Notes: generated by a model from the letters alone, not told the origin. A DNA stretch of 64,000 bases from Flavobacterium muglaense (GCF_014305155.1 NZ_JACRUK010000006.1:1-64000); one strand, 5' to 3'. Shown: positions 1 through 11,500, numbered from the stretch's first letter. Numbers and translations are program-made.

Positions 1-2
1 AT

Positions 3-44
3 TATGAAAGTGATTATTTGGTGAAATTAAATCCAGTTATATGA
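3..44 (+). other. Possible 3' end of a gene entering from the left
   Basis: The frame starting at base 3 is open from the window edge and reads YESDYLVKLNPVI before a TGA stop. This would suit the C-terminus of a protein whose body lies outside the window. Fourteen codons are too few to identify a family, and an open frame of this length arises easily by chance. Plus-strand orientation ahead of susC would suit a linked regulator, but that is only a guess. Confidence 0.2.
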
Positions 45-348
45 AAATTGAGAATACTTTTTCAGCAAGCCCTAAATAAGTGTATTTAGTTGGTTTTGTG
101 GTTTTTGCAGGAATTTTTGTTAAACAAGGTTTTTTGGCTGAAGGAGCGTTTTTAGAGAAAAATCAGTAAAAAGGATAAAAACGCAATAAATCTGCAAGGT
201 TTTGGCGTTTCGGTTCTTTTTTTTAACAAAAACGCAGGTGTTTGAGCTTGTAAAACTTAATAAATCATTCATATTGATAATATTTAGTATTTATTTTTAA
301 GTAATATATAATTTTATCTTTAATTTTTTAAAGGATTAATTTTAAAAT
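45..348. other. AT-rich intergenic stretch, no gene seen
   Basis: No credible open reading frame, tRNA or rRNA is visible in this AT-rich stretch before the operator pair. A weak inverted match (AAAACGC near 178, GCGTTT near 206) precedes a T-run near 217-225 and could be a poor terminator for an upstream gene. I would not rely on it. Confidence 0.4.
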
Positions 349-382
349 CGAAAACGTTTTCGGCTATTCGAAAACGTTATAG
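349..382. promoter_or_regulatory. Tandem LacI-type operator pair upstream of susC
   Basis: CGAAAACGTTTTCG at 349-362 is a perfect 14-bp palindrome with a central CG. A second copy, CGAAAACGTTATAG at 369-382, keeps the left half exactly. The centres are 20 bp apart, about two helical turns. Palindromes centred on CG are characteristic of LacI-family repressor operators. The same arrangement recurs at 14087-14121 before the transporter/trehalase unit. The regulator gene is not in the window. Confidence 0.75.
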
Positions 383-417
383 TTGCTGTATTTCTTAAAG
401 TTTTCATAAATTATGTC

Positions 418-425
418 TAAGTTTG
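418..425 (+). promoter_or_regulatory. Putative -7 promoter element for susC
   Basis: TAAGTTTG matches the Bacteroidota -7 consensus TAnnTTTG. It lies 59 bp before the susC ATG and 36 bp downstream of the operator pair. I see no clear TTG at the usual -33 spacing, so a bound regulator in that position could help or block polymerase. Confidence 0.45.
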
Positions 426-483
426 ATTTTGAATTTAAACAAAACCATTTAAACAATTTATTAACCAACTTATTTTATTACGT

Positions 484-3456
484 ATGAAAAATAGTCTAAT
501 CAAAGGCTTGATGGTGTTTCTAACGGTACTATGTGCAGGTTTGGCATATTCGCAAGATGTGTCCGGTACAGTATCAGACGCTAGCGGCCCACTTCCAGGG
601 GCTTCAATATTAGTTAAGGGAACAACAATTGGAGCACAGACAGATCTTGATGGAAAGTTCACTATCAGGAATGTTGGAGCAAATGCAGTATTAGTTTTTA
701 GTTACATTGGTCTTAAACAACAAGAAGTAAATGTAGCAGGAAAAACAACAGTGAAAGTACTTTTAAAAGAAGACTCAGCTGAATTAAATGAAGTAATTGT
801 CGTAGGATACGGTAGCGTGAAAAAGAAAGATGCAACTGGTGCAGTTGACCAGATCGGAGCAAAAGATTTTGACAATGTAGCTTCTCCGTCACCAGCACAA
901 TTATTAAGAGGTAAAGTAGCGGGTGTACAAGTAACGCAATCAAGTGGGGAGCCAGGAGGTGGAGTTGCAATTAGAATTCGTGGAAATACTTCTATTCGTT
1001 CAGGTAATGGACCGCTTATTGTTATTGATGGTGTGCCATTAGACGGAGGAAATGTTTCTGGAGGTGGAGATGATTTATTAGGAACATCTTCTTCAAGAAA
1101 TCCTTTGAATTTTGTTAACCAAAATGATATTGAAAGTATTAGTGTATTAAAAGATGCTTCTTCTACTGCGATCTACGGTTCTCGTGGAGCAAATGGAGTA
1201 ATCGTAATTACTACTAAAAAAGGTAAATCAAAAGAGCCGCAATTGTCCTACAATACATCGGTACAGTTTAGTAAAATGTCTGGTAATTTTGATGTGATGA
1301 ACGCCTCTCAATTTGTTGCTGCAGGTGGTGATGACAAAGGCTCAAGAAGTTACAACTGGAAAGATGCGGTATTAAGAAATGGATTCTCAATGAATCACGA
1401 TTTGTCTTTTACAAAATCAACAGAGAATTCTAATACTAGAATCTCTTTGAGTGCTTCTAATACTAATGGTATTGTGAAAAACACAGGTTTAGATAAGTAT
1501 ACAGCTACAGTTTATAACTCAAATGACTTTTTTGGCGGAGCTTTGAAAGTTGAAGAAAGAATCATGTATGCGTCTTTGAAAGATGAAACTACAATTTTAT
1601 CTAATAACGCTGGTTATATCGGGAATATCATAGGTACTGCTTTGTATTGGAATCCAACCTTGCCAATCTATAATGCAAATGGTACATATAATGTAGTTAG
1701 TAATACGTATTTGAATCCAGTTCAATTATTAAATTCTTATAAAGATTTTACTAATACGAATAAATTTTTAGGAAGTATTAATACAACTTGGAAAATTAAT
1801 AGTAAATTGAAATACACGTTCTTAGTTGGTGTAGAAAGTTCTACTTCTAGCAGAAAAAGTCAATTATTGCCTACTATGGATATTCAGAATGTTGCTCAGG
1901 CGACAGTTCCTGGTTCTACAACAGTTAAGCATGGTCAAGCTTCAATTAATGCGCAAAATAAATTTAATAAAACTTTTGAACATACTTTGAATTACAACAA
2001 TGACTTTGGTGATAATTTCAATTTGGATGCATTAGTTGGTTATTCTTATTATGATTACACTGCAGACGGAAGTTTTGCTAGTGGTAAGGGGTATGATAGT
2101 GCACAAACAAATTTGATTGATAATATTGAAGGTGGATTACAAAATGAGTTCAGAGTTTCTTCTTATAGAAATAGAACAGAATTACAGTCTTATTTTGGAA
2201 GAGTTAATGCAACGCTTTATAAAAAGTTAATTATTACAGGTACATTACGATCTGATGGGTCGACTAAATTAGGAGTTAACAATAAATACGATTATTTCCC
2301 ATCTGTTGGTATTGCTTACAAAGTGATTGAAAACAAAGAAGGAATTGTTAACGATTTCAAAGTAAGAGGGAACTTTGGTAAAACAGGTAACCAAGAGTTT
2401 TCACCAAATTCAGCAATTGCAAGAGCGTCTTATGCGTTAAATGGTGCATTAACTGTAGATAGTAATGCAAATGCTGACTTGAAATGGGAAACTACTAAGT
2501 CATACGGTATTGGAGCAGATTTTGAATTGTTCAATAACAAGTTAACCGGATCTGTTGATTATTTTCAAAAGGATACGAAAGATTTGATTTTTCCAGTTCC
2601 TGCTGCTGCAACGCAACCTGGTGCTTCTTCTGCACGTTTTAAAAACTTACCAGGAAATTTAATTAACAAAGGGTTTGAGATTTCGTTAAATTACAAAGTA
2701 ATTGATAAAGAAAATTTTGGTTGGGATGTTTCTGGAAACGCTTCATTTTTGAGCAATAAAATGACTAATTTTGCAGGGTTTATTGCAACAGGAGGGATTA
2801 ATGGTCAAGGTTTAACGGGCGCTTATGCGCAAGTTGTTACTAATAATCAGCCAATTTATTCTTATTATATGTATGAGTGGAGAGGATACGATTCTACAGG
2901 TAATTCAATCTACGCAGATGCGGCTGGAAATGATACTGGTTTAGGTACAGCAGTTAAAAAGATTTTAGACAAACAACCTTTGCCAAAAGTGAATGTTGGG
3001 TTCAATACTAATTTTAGATATAAGAATTTTGATTTAGGAGCTTCTTTTTATGGTGCTTTCGGACATTATATTTACAACAACACAACAAATGCTTATTTCT
3101 TTAAAGGAGCTTTCTTAGGTGGTAGAAACGTAACGGCAGCAGCAGCTAATTCAGCTCAAGCACAAGGAGATCCTAACTCGCCTTCAACTAGGTACTTAGA
3201 AAAAGGAGATTTCTTAAGAATGGGTAACTTAACTTTCGGATATACAGTTAAAGGAGCAGTTTTAGATAAATTCAAAATGTCATCTGCAAGGTTTTTTGTA
3301 AATGCATCTAATTTATTTGTAATTACGAGTTATTCAGGAACAGATCCAGAGGTTGATACTGATAAGTCATTGAATGGTGTGCCTTCTGCGGGTATGGAGT
3401 ATTTATCATATCCAAGAGATAAAAGTGTGTCACTAGGTCTTAATGTAACATTTTAA
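484..3456 (+). CDS. SusC/RagA-family TonB-dependent transporter
   Basis: This is an outer-membrane TonB-dependent channel that takes up oligosaccharides or other nutrients together with the SusD-like lipoprotein encoded 11 bp downstream. The 990-residue protein has a signal peptide (residues 1 to about 23, AYSQ), a carboxypeptidase-regulatory-like domain (about 25-100), the EVIVVGYG segment typical of SusC proteins at 103-110, a plug domain with the RIRGNTSI and VLKDASSTAIYGSRGANG motifs, and a long barrel ending in phenylalanine. Length and domain order are normal for SusC. No ECF sigma/anti-sigma pair is adjacent. Control probably comes from the LacI-type operators at 349-382. The substrate cannot be read from SusC itself; trehalose or a related sugar is inferred from the co-regulated trehalase. 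Confidence 0.95.
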   Translation: MKNSLIKGLMVFLTVLCAGLAYSQDVSGTVSDASGPLPGASILVKGTTIGAQTDLDGKFTIRNVGANAVLVFSYIGLKQQEVNVAGKTTVKVLLKEDSAELNEVIVVGYGSVKKKDATGAVDQIGAKDFDNVASPSPAQLLRGKVAGVQVTQSSGEPGGGVAIRIRGNTSIRSGNGPLIVIDGVPLDGGNVSGGGDDLLGTSSSRNPLNFVNQNDIESISVLKDASSTAIYGSRGANGVIVITTKKGKSKEPQLSYNTSVQFSKMSGNFDVMNASQFVAAGGDDKGSRSYNWKDAVLRNGFSMNHDLSFTKSTENSNTRISLSASNTNGIVKNTGLDKYTATVYNSNDFFGGALKVEERIMYASLKDETTILSNNAGYIGNIIGTALYWNPTLPIYNANGTYNVVSNTYLNPVQLLNSYKDFTNTNKFLGSINTTWKINSKLKYTFLVGVESSTSSRKSQLLPTMDIQNVAQATVPGSTTVKHGQASINAQNKFNKTFEHTLNYNNDFGDNFNLDALVGYSYYDYTADGSFASGKGYDSAQTNLIDNIEGGLQNEFRVSSYRNRTELQSYFGRVNATLYKKLIITGTLRSDGSTKLGVNNKYDYFPSVGIAYKVIENKEGIVNDFKVRGNFGKTGNQEFSPNSAIARASYALNGALTVDSNANADLKWETTKSYGIGADFELFNNKLTGSVDYFQKDTKDLIFPVPAAATQPGASSARFKNLPGNLINKGFEISLNYKVIDKENFGWDVSGNASFLSNKMTNFAGFIATGGINGQGLTGAYAQVVTNNQPIYSYYMYEWRGYDSTGNSIYADAAGNDTGLGTAVKKILDKQPLPKVNVGFNTNFRYKNFDLGASFYGAFGHYIYNNTTNAYFFKGAFLGGRNVTAAAANSAQAQGDPNSPSTRYLEKGDFLRMGNLTFGYTVKGAVLDKFKMSSARFFVNASNLFVITSYSGTDPEVDTDKSLNGVPSAGMEYLSYPRDKSVSLGLNVTF

Positions 3457-3467
3457 TTAAAAAAACG

Positions 3468-5045
3468 ATGAAAAGAATAAATATTATAAAAAGCATCTTA
3501 TTGACTAGTACTGTGGTATTGGGGGTAAGTTGTACCAATCTAGATGAACAGGTATTGGATGGTGTTGTAGTTTCAAATGCTGCAGGAACAGTCAATGCTA
3601 CCTCACTACTAAAAACGGCTATTAACGGTCTTAGGGATTTTCAAGGTCAAGGTCAAATGTTTGCCTTGGATGAGATAGCTGGAGATGGATTAGTAGGTCC
3701 TACACGTGGTGGAGACTGGGATGATAATGCAAAGTGGAGACAAATTCACGTGCATACTTGGGCTTCAGATCACGAGGAGGTTAGAAATGCTTGGAATGCA
3801 TTGCTTTCGCAAGTGTATAACTGTAATTTAGTGATTGAAAATGGAACTGCGACTGAAAAAGCACAAGCTCGTTTTTTAAGAGCTTTTTATTACTACAATG
3901 TAATTGATTTGTTTGGTCAAGTACCATACAGAGAGGCAGGATCTACTTTGACGGACGATCCGAAAGTATGGACAAGAACTGAAGCGACAGAGTTTGTAAT
4001 TGCTGAATTAGAGGCTGTTGTAAGCGCTTTGCCTGCAAGAACTGCTGGAGATGCAAGTATAATTAATTCTGATGCAGCTCACTTTTTATTGGCTAAATTG
4101 TATTTAAATAAAGGGGTTTTTGAAGCGGCAGATCCTACTGCTCCAACTTTTGCAGCTGCAGATATGACAAAAGTAGTGGCTAATGTTGACGCTATTAATA
4201 GTTCTTTGTCTCCAGATTATTGGGATAACTTTAAACCAACGAACAACACATCTCCTGAGATCTTGTTTTCTTCAAAAAACATTCAAGGTGGTGAAGGTGG
4301 AGGTTTACAATTTCATTGGAGAATGGGAATGCATTACAACCAAACTCCCGATGGATGGAATGGTTTTGCAATTGTAGCTGAATATTATAATAATTATGAT
4401 CCTAATGACAGACGTATTAAAAATTCAGATCCATACATCGTCAATGAGTTTGGAAATAATGTTGGAATGCAAATTGGGCAAATGAAAAACGGTAAAAACC
4501 GTGATCAATTTGGTAAAGATAAAGATGCAGCGGGTGTGGCTTATACAAATATACCAGCGGGGACTTTAAATTTACAGGATAGAGTTGGGCATCCACTAAT
4601 CTACACTTCGGCAGTTACTTTAATAACAGGTGGAGCTACGCTAGAAACAGCGGGTATTAGAATGCAAAAATACATCCCAGATTCAGGAAGTCTTGATAAG
4701 CCTGATAATGATTTTGTATTAATGCGCTATTCTGATGCCTTGATGATGAAAGCGGAAGCAATTGCTAGAGGCGGTGCAGGTACAAATGATGTTGTTAAAT
4801 TAGCAGCTATTGTAGGAAGATCAGGTCAGCTTGGGGTGTTTCCAACTGATTTAGCTGGTATTTACAAAGAAAGAGGGAAAGAATTGTGGTTAGAAGGATG
4901 GAGAAGAAACGACATGATTCGTTTTGGAAAATTCTTAGCTGCTAGAGAATTAAAACCTTCTGTTTCTGATAAAAAATACATTTTATACCCTATTCCAGCG
5001 GATGCTTTGTTTAATTTGAATTTAAAACAAAACCCTGGTTACTAG
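3468..5045 (+). CDS. SusD/RagB-family nutrient-binding lipoprotein
   Basis: This is the surface lipoprotein that caps the SusC channel and binds the ligand. The 525-residue protein has a lipobox ending at Cys22 (LGVSC), an N-terminal helical region with the SusD-like ARFLRAFYYYNVIDLFGQVPY segment, and the C-terminal signature ERGKELWLEGWRRNDMIRFGKF followed by the YPIPADALFNLN ending typical of SusD/RagB. It lies 11 bp after susC, and a strong hairpin terminator follows at 5081, so susC-susD form a discrete module. Length is normal for the family. The ligand is inferred only from context. Confidence 0.95.
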   Translation: MKRINIIKSILLTSTVVLGVSCTNLDEQVLDGVVVSNAAGTVNATSLLKTAINGLRDFQGQGQMFALDEIAGDGLVGPTRGGDWDDNAKWRQIHVHTWASDHEEVRNAWNALLSQVYNCNLVIENGTATEKAQARFLRAFYYYNVIDLFGQVPYREAGSTLTDDPKVWTRTEATEFVIAELEAVVSALPARTAGDASIINSDAAHFLLAKLYLNKGVFEAADPTAPTFAAADMTKVVANVDAINSSLSPDYWDNFKPTNNTSPEILFSSKNIQGGEGGGLQFHWRMGMHYNQTPDGWNGFAIVAEYYNNYDPNDRRIKNSDPYIVNEFGNNVGMQIGQMKNGKNRDQFGKDKDAAGVAYTNIPAGTLNLQDRVGHPLIYTSAVTLITGGATLETAGIRMQKYIPDSGSLDKPDNDFVLMRYSDALMMKAEAIARGGAGTNDVVKLAAIVGRSGQLGVFPTDLAGIYKERGKELWLEGWRRNDMIRFGKFLAARELKPSVSDKKYILYPIPADALFNLNLKQNPGY

Positions 5046-5080
5046 GTTTTAGAAAATATGATTATGTTTTGAGTTAGTAG

Positions 5081-5116
5081 TAAAGAGGGCAATCGTATTG
5101 CCCTCTTTATTTTTTT
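5081..5116 (+). terminator. Intrinsic terminator after susD
   Basis: TAAAGAGGGCAAT (5081-5093) and its exact reverse complement (5097-5109) form a 13-bp stem with a 3-nt CGT loop, followed by seven T residues. The next gene runs in the same direction with no obvious promoter between. The hairpin may therefore lower expression of the downstream lipoproteins relative to susCD. Confidence 0.85.
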
Positions 5117-5211
5117 AATTTTAACGCGATTCATTGCTTTATTTACTGAATATTATATAAATTAGACCATTATTTCCTTTCAAAATGTCTGAACTAAATA
5201 CGACCTATACT

Positions 5212-8200
5212 ATGTTAAATCGTTCTATTTTATTTTTCTTATTATCGCTTCTTTTTGTGAGTTGTTCTAAAGAAAACACAGAAAATAAAAACGCTCTTTT
5301 TTCTAAAATGGAAACTGCACAAACCGGAATTAATTTCATTAACGAAGTGAAAAACGGGGAAGATATGAATATCTTCAAATATCGAAATTTTTACAACGGT
5401 GGAGGTGTTGCTATTGGAGATATTAATAACGATGGACTTTCGGATATTTATTTTACTTCAAATTTGGGTACTAATAAACTGTATTTGAATAAAGGCAATT
5501 TTAAATTTGAAGACATTTCTAAAAAAGCAGGAGTAGAGGGAACAAAGTCTTGGTCTACAGGTGTGGTCATGGTCGATCTTAACGGGGACGGATTTTTAGA
5601 TATTTATGTCTGTAATGCCGGAAATATTACGGGTGATAATCAAAAAAATGAACTTTTTATTAATAACGGAAATGGGACTTTTACGGATAAAGCTGAACAA
5701 TATAATTTAGCAGATACAGGAATTACCACTCACGCAGCCTTTTTTGATTATGATAAAGATGGAGATTTAGATTGTTATATTCTCAACAACAGTTTTATAC
5801 CAGTGAGTAGTCTTAATTATTCCAATAAAAGAGAGTTAAGAGATAAAGACTGGGATGTTGCGGATATTCTAAAAGGTGGAGGTGATCGATTGTTGCGTAA
5901 CGACCAAGGGAAATTTGTGGACGTGAGTAAAGAATCGGGTATATATGGAAGTCTTATTGGTTTTGGTTTAGGAGTTACTGTAGGTGATGTAAATGGAGAT
6001 TTATATCCAGATATTTATATTTCAAATGATTTTTACGAAAGAGATTATTTGTATATCAATAATAAAAACGGAACGTTTACAGAACAAATTGAAGGGTGGA
6101 CATCTCATATTAGCCAATCTTCAATGGGAGCGGATATGGCTGATGTTAATAATGATGGAAAGGCCGATATTTTTGTGACGGATATGTTGCCAGAGGGAGA
6201 CGAACGTTTAAAGAACACAACTAGTTTTGAGAACTATGATTTATATCTAAGAAAATTAAATCTTGATTTTTTTAATCAATACATGGAAAATACACTGCAA
6301 ATTAATAACGGTAACAATCAGTTTTTGGAGGTTGCAAATTATGCGGGTGTCTCAAAAACCGATTGGAGTTGGGGAGCATTAATGTTTGATATGGACAACG
6401 ATGGATATAAGGATATCTATGTGTGTAACGGGATTTATCACGATTTAACAAATCAAGATTTTGTTGATTTTTTTGCCAACGAATTCATGCAAAAAATGGT
6501 TGTTACAGGAAAAAAAGAACAGATCGAAACGATTATTAATAGAATGCCAAGTTCACCTATTCCTAATTATGCTTTTAAAAACAATGCTAATTTAACTTTT
6601 ACAAATGAAGCTCAAAACTGGGGACTAAGTACGCCTAGTTTTTCTAATGGTGCTGCCTATGGTGATTTGGACAATGACGGAGATTTAGATTTAATTGTCA
6701 ACAATGTTAACATGGAAGCCTTTGTTTATAAAAATAATTCGGATAAAAATAAGGACAATCATTTTGTTAAAGTAAAATTAAAAGGGGATAACCTCAATAA
6801 ATTCGGTGTAGGGAGTGTTGTAGAATTGTTTTCGGGAAGCGAAATTATGAGACAAGAATTAATTCCATCCAGAGGTTTTCAATCTTCAATAGATTATGTG
6901 ATGGCCTTCGGTATTGGAACTAAAAAAATTGATTCATTGCAAGTAATTTGGCCAAATGGAAAATTCCAAACTATTAATAAAGTAGTTAATAACACGACAC
7001 TTAATTTAAATATTACGGATGCTAAGTTAAATTACGTTCCTAAAACGGATAAGTCTACACCATTATTTACAGAAAAGAAATCGACGTTTATTGCGCACAA
7101 AGAAAATGATTATATCGATTTTGATTACGAGGGTTTAATTTCAAAAGAACTTTCTCAAGAAGGTCCTTCACTAGCCGTTGGAGATATTAACGGAGACGGA
7201 AATGAGGATCTTTTTATTGGAGGAGCCAAAGGTGCAGCTGGTAAAATATACATGAATAAAGGCAACGACAGTTTTGCTGCAACTTCTCAAGTTGATCTGG
7301 ATAGTGATTTGAATTATGAAGATACAGCAGCCAGTTTTTTTGACGCTGATGGTGATGGTGATTTAGATTTACTAGTGGGTTCTGGAGGAAATGAAAGAGC
7401 AGACCAAGCCAATTATAAGAACCGTTTGTATTTGAATAATGGGAAAGGATCGTTTACCAAAAGCAAAACGGTGGTTCCAACCACAAATAATAATGTCTCA
7501 GTTATTGCAGCCTATGATTTTGATAATGATGGAGATGTAGATGTTTTCATAGGAAGTAGATCTGTTCCAGGGGTCTATGGAATCAATCCTAAACATCTTA
7601 TTTTAGAAAATGATGGAAAAGGAAATTTCACAAATGTTACTGAAAAAGTAGCTTTCAAATTAACAGAGGTAGGAATGGTAACTGATGCCGTTTGGGAAGA
7701 TGTTGATAATGATTCTAAGAAAGATTTGATTCTTGTAGGAGATTGGATGGCTCCAAAAATATTTAAAAACACAGGTCGAAGATTGGCCGATTTTAAATCA
7801 AACCTTTCAGATTATTCTGGTTTTTGGAATGCTGTGAGTTGTGTGGATTTGAATAATGATGGAAAAAAAGATTTTATTTTAGGAAACAAAGGAACAAATA
7901 CTAATTACAAAGCAACTAAGGATAAACCAATGCGATTGTTTGTTAATGATTTTGATAATAATGGAACTATTGAACAAATTGCAACACGATTGATAGACGA
8001 TAAGGATTTACCTTTGAACTTAAAACAGGACATCACCAAGCAAATTCCAATGGTTAAAAAGAAAAATTTAAGCTATGCTGATTATGCTAAAAAATCCTTT
8101 CAAGAATTATTTGCCAAAGAGGTGGTTGATAATACGATCAAAAAAGAGGCAACAATTCAAGAAACGGTGATTGCGATCAATAAAGGAAATGGTCAATTTG

Positions 8201-8529
8201 AAATTAAAATTTTACCCAAAGAAGTTCAGTTTTCAAGTGTAAATACCATTTGTACTATGGATGTCAATAAAGATGGTGTCTTGGATATTCTTTTAGGAGG
8301 AAATCAATATGAATTTAAACCACAATTCTCTCGATTGGATTCTAATTATGGAAGTTTGCTTTTAGGGAATAAAAATGGAACTTATTCCTGGGTTCCTTAT
8401 AGTGAATCAGGATTTTTCATGAAAGGAGAAGTTAAGCATTTAAGAACTATTAAAAATGCAAATAACAGCATATCAGTTGTTGCAGTAATAAATGACCAAT
8501 CACCAAAAATATTTAAAGGCAATGAATAA
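5212..8529 (+). CDS. FG-GAP/VCBS repeat lipoprotein with ASPIC/UnbV domain (CRTAC1-like)
   Basis: This is a large exported, probably surface-exposed lipoprotein of 1105 residues of unknown function. I chose ATG 5212 because it begins a clean lipoprotein signal (MLNRSILFFLL...FVSC, Cys18); the in-frame ATG at 5185 would place nine polar residues ahead of it. The body holds many FG-GAP/VCBS repeats with DxNxDGxxD calcium-binding loops (for example GDINNDGLSDIY, VDLNGDGFLDIY, GDVNGDLYPDIY), which predict a beta-propeller. An ASPIC/UnbV segment lies at about 530-592 (IPSRGFQSS, IWPNG), and a second run of FG-GAP repeats follows it. It overlaps the next paralogous gene by 8 bp. Its place behind susCD suggests a partner of the transporter in binding or processing ligand. 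That role is inference. Confidence 0.9.
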   Translation: MLNRSILFFLLSLLFVSCSKENTENKNALFSKMETAQTGINFINEVKNGEDMNIFKYRNFYNGGGVAIGDINNDGLSDIYFTSNLGTNKLYLNKGNFKFEDISKKAGVEGTKSWSTGVVMVDLNGDGFLDIYVCNAGNITGDNQKNELFINNGNGTFTDKAEQYNLADTGITTHAAFFDYDKDGDLDCYILNNSFIPVSSLNYSNKRELRDKDWDVADILKGGGDRLLRNDQGKFVDVSKESGIYGSLIGFGLGVTVGDVNGDLYPDIYISNDFYERDYLYINNKNGTFTEQIEGWTSHISQSSMGADMADVNNDGKADIFVTDMLPEGDERLKNTTSFENYDLYLRKLNLDFFNQYMENTLQINNGNNQFLEVANYAGVSKTDWSWGALMFDMDNDGYKDIYVCNGIYHDLTNQDFVDFFANEFMQKMVVTGKKEQIETIINRMPSSPIPNYAFKNNANLTFTNEAQNWGLSTPSFSNGAAYGDLDNDGDLDLIVNNVNMEAFVYKNNSDKNKDNHFVKVKLKGDNLNKFGVGSVVELFSGSEIMRQELIPSRGFQSSIDYVMAFGIGTKKIDSLQVIWPNGKFQTINKVVNNTTLNLNITDAKLNYVPKTDKSTPLFTEKKSTFIAHKENDYIDFDYEGLISKELSQEGPSLAVGDINGDGNEDLFIGGAKGAAGKIYMNKGNDSFAATSQVDLDSDLNYEDTAASFFDADGDGDLDLLVGSGGNERADQANYKNRLYLNNGKGSFTKSKTVVPTTNNNVSVIAAYDFDNDGDVDVFIGSRSVPGVYGINPKHLILENDGKGNFTNVTEKVAFKLTEVGMVTDAVWEDVDNDSKKDLILVGDWMAPKIFKNTGRRLADFKSNLSDYSGFWNAVSCVDLNNDGKKDFILGNKGTNTNYKATKDKPMRLFVNDFDNNGTIEQIATRLIDDKDLPLNLKQDITKQIPMVKKKNLSYADYAKKSFQELFAKEVVDNTIKKEATIQETVIAINKGNGQFEIKILPKEVQFSSVNTICTMDVNKDGVLDILLGGNQYEFKPQFSRLDSNYGSLLLGNKNGTYSWVPYSESGFFMKGEVKHLRTIKNANNSISVVAVINDQSPKIFKGNE

Positions 8530-11500
8530 TTTTTTTCGAATAGTACTCTTTTCTTTTGTAGTTGTAAGCTGTACGCAAAAACAAGACCGTTTATTTGAAA
8601 AATTGTCTTCAGATAAAAGTAACATTACGTTTAATAACAAGTTGGATCCATCCAAGAATATTTCCATTCTTGACTATTTGTATTATTACAATGGGGGTGG
8701 CGTAGCGCTAGGCGATATCAATAATGATGGTTTAGTGGATGTTTATTTTACCTCAAATCAAGGAAAGAATAAATTATACCTCAATAAAGGAGGGAATGCT
8801 TTTGAAGATATAAGTGTCAAAGCGGGTGTAGAAGGACAAAGCGATTGGAGCGCGGGTACTGTAATGGCAGATGTCAATGGAGATGGATATCTTGATATTT
8901 ATGTATGTGCCGTGGTAGGAATCAATGGATTTGAAGGGCATAATGAATTGTTTATCAATAATAAAAACAACACATTCACCGAGAGTGCTGCTGAGTATGG
9001 TTTGGATTTAGATAATTACAGTTCATCAGCTGCTTTTTTTGACTATGATTTAGACGGTGATTTAGATATGTATCTTTTAAATCATGCAGTGCATTCAGAG
9101 CAATCTTTTGGAAATGCTGATGTGAGAAACACAAGAAGTTACGAGTGTGGCGATAAATTATTTAGAAACGATAACGGGAAATTTGTAGATGTAAGTGAAA
9201 AGGCGGGAATCTTTGGCGGTGCCAATGGATACGGTCTGGGCTTAGCGATTTCTGATTTCAATTTGGATGGATATCCTGATATTTACGTGGGTAATGATTT
9301 TCATGAAGACGACTACTACTATTTGAATAATGGAGATGGTACGTTTACCGAAAGTTTAAAAAGTCATTTTGGTCATACGAGTCGTTTCTCAATGGGAGTT
9401 GACGTGGCAGATATCAATCATGATGGATTTCCAGATCTTTTAACCTTGGACATGTTGCCTGAGGACGAGAAAGTATTAAAAAATTCATTAGGCGATGATA
9501 ATGTACAAATGTTGAAAATGAGAACGGAAAAATTAGGCTATCATTATCAATACAGTAGAAATATGTTGCAGTTAAATAATGGGGGTAATAATTTTACCGA
9601 AACTGCATTATTGAATGGTGTAGCAGCTTCAGACTGGAGTTGGAGTGCTTTATTTGCCGATTATGATCAAGATGGAGAACAGGATTTATTTGTAGCAAAT
9701 GGAATTCCAAAGCGTCCAAACGATTTGGATTACGTGAAATATTATTCGAATGATCAAATTAAAAACAAAATCACTTCGACTAAATTATTAGACAAAGAAG
9801 CCTTGAAAAGAATGCCAAAAGGCAATGTAACTAATTTTATTTTTCAAGGATCATCAGATCTTCAATTTAAAAATCGTTCTAAGGATTGGATTGAAAACGA
9901 TTCGATAATCTCTAACGGAAGCGGATATGCCGATATTGACAATGATGGAGATTTAGACCTGATCACTAATAATTTAAATACTGTTGCGTCAATTTATATC
10001 AATAAAACAGATAAAAATGCTAATTATTTAAAAGTTAAGCTACAGTTTGGAGGAAAAAATACTTTCGGAATTGGAGCAAAAGTTATTTCGTATGTAAAGG
10101 GTAAAAAACAATTCAAAGAGTTGCAAACAACAAGAGGTTTTCAATCATCATCTGAGCCAATTGTTCATTTTGGTTATGGAAAAACGGCTGTTGTAGATTC
10201 GATTGTTGTGGTATGGCCAGATAAAACATATCAAACCATTAAGAATGTAAAAGTGAATCAAACTCTTGTAGTGAAAGCAGCTGCAAATAGAAAAACATTT
10301 GATTATAAAAAGTTACATCCTACAGTTGTGCCTGTTTTCAAAAAGAGCGAAACGAGTTTAGGGATTAATTTCACACATGAAGAAAATAGCTTTATTGATT
10401 TTTTAGCACAAAAATTAATTCCGTACCAACGATCAGACCGCGGTCCTGCTGTGGCCATTGGTGATTTGAATGGAGATGGTAAAGAGGATATCTTTTTTGG
10501 CGGAGCCAAAGGAAAAGCAGCACAGGTTTTTATACAAAATGCCACAGGTTTTTCAAGAAAGCCATACGCATCGATAGAAAAAGACTCTGTTTTTGAAGAT
10601 GCTTCGGCAGTGATTGGTGATTTTAATAATGACAAAATAAACGATTTGTTTGTGGCTTCTGGTAACGGAGAAAATGCGCAAAATTTATTAAGTCGTTTGT
10701 ATATAGGTACTCAATTAACCAATGCGAGTTTGCCACAATTGGCTCAAAATGCTTCGGTGGTTAAAGCATTTGATTATGATTACGATGGAGATTTGGATCT
10801 CTTCATCGGAACCAATTCTAAGTACAATCGTTTTGGGGAGTATGCAAATTGCTTTTTGTTGAACAACAATAAAGGGATGTTTACAATAGTTCAAAATAAG
10901 ACTTTTGAAGGAATAGGAATGGTTACTGATGCTGTTTTTTCGGATTTTAATAAAGATGGAAAAACGGATCTTGTTGTTGTAGGTGAATGGATGAAACCAA
11001 CATTCTTTGCGAATAAAAATGGAAAATTTACAGATGTAACAGCAACTGTATTTCCTGACAAAAGCAATGGTTTATGGCAGGCTATTATTCCATTTGATAT
11101 CGACAATGACGGCGATTTAGATTACATGATAGGAAACTGGGGGGTTAATTCTAAGTTTAAGGCTTCCGAAGCATTTCCTATGAAAATGTATTATGATGAT
11201 TTTGATGCCAATGGTTCATTTGAAACAGTCGTTGCGGTCGAAAAAAACGGAAACTACTATACTACAATGGGGCTTGATGATCTTGCGGAGCAATTTAGCG
11301 GTATGATAAAAAAGAAATTTAAATCGTATCAATCGTTTTCAGGTAAAACAGTCGAAGAAGTTTTTAGTCCAGAAATGCTGTCAAAAGCTAAATTATTTGA
11401 AGTAGATAATTTAAAATCGGGTTACTTGAAGAATAATAATGGGAAGTTCACTTTTGTAGCTTTTTCGAATGATTTACAGGTAGCACCAATTAACTGTTTT

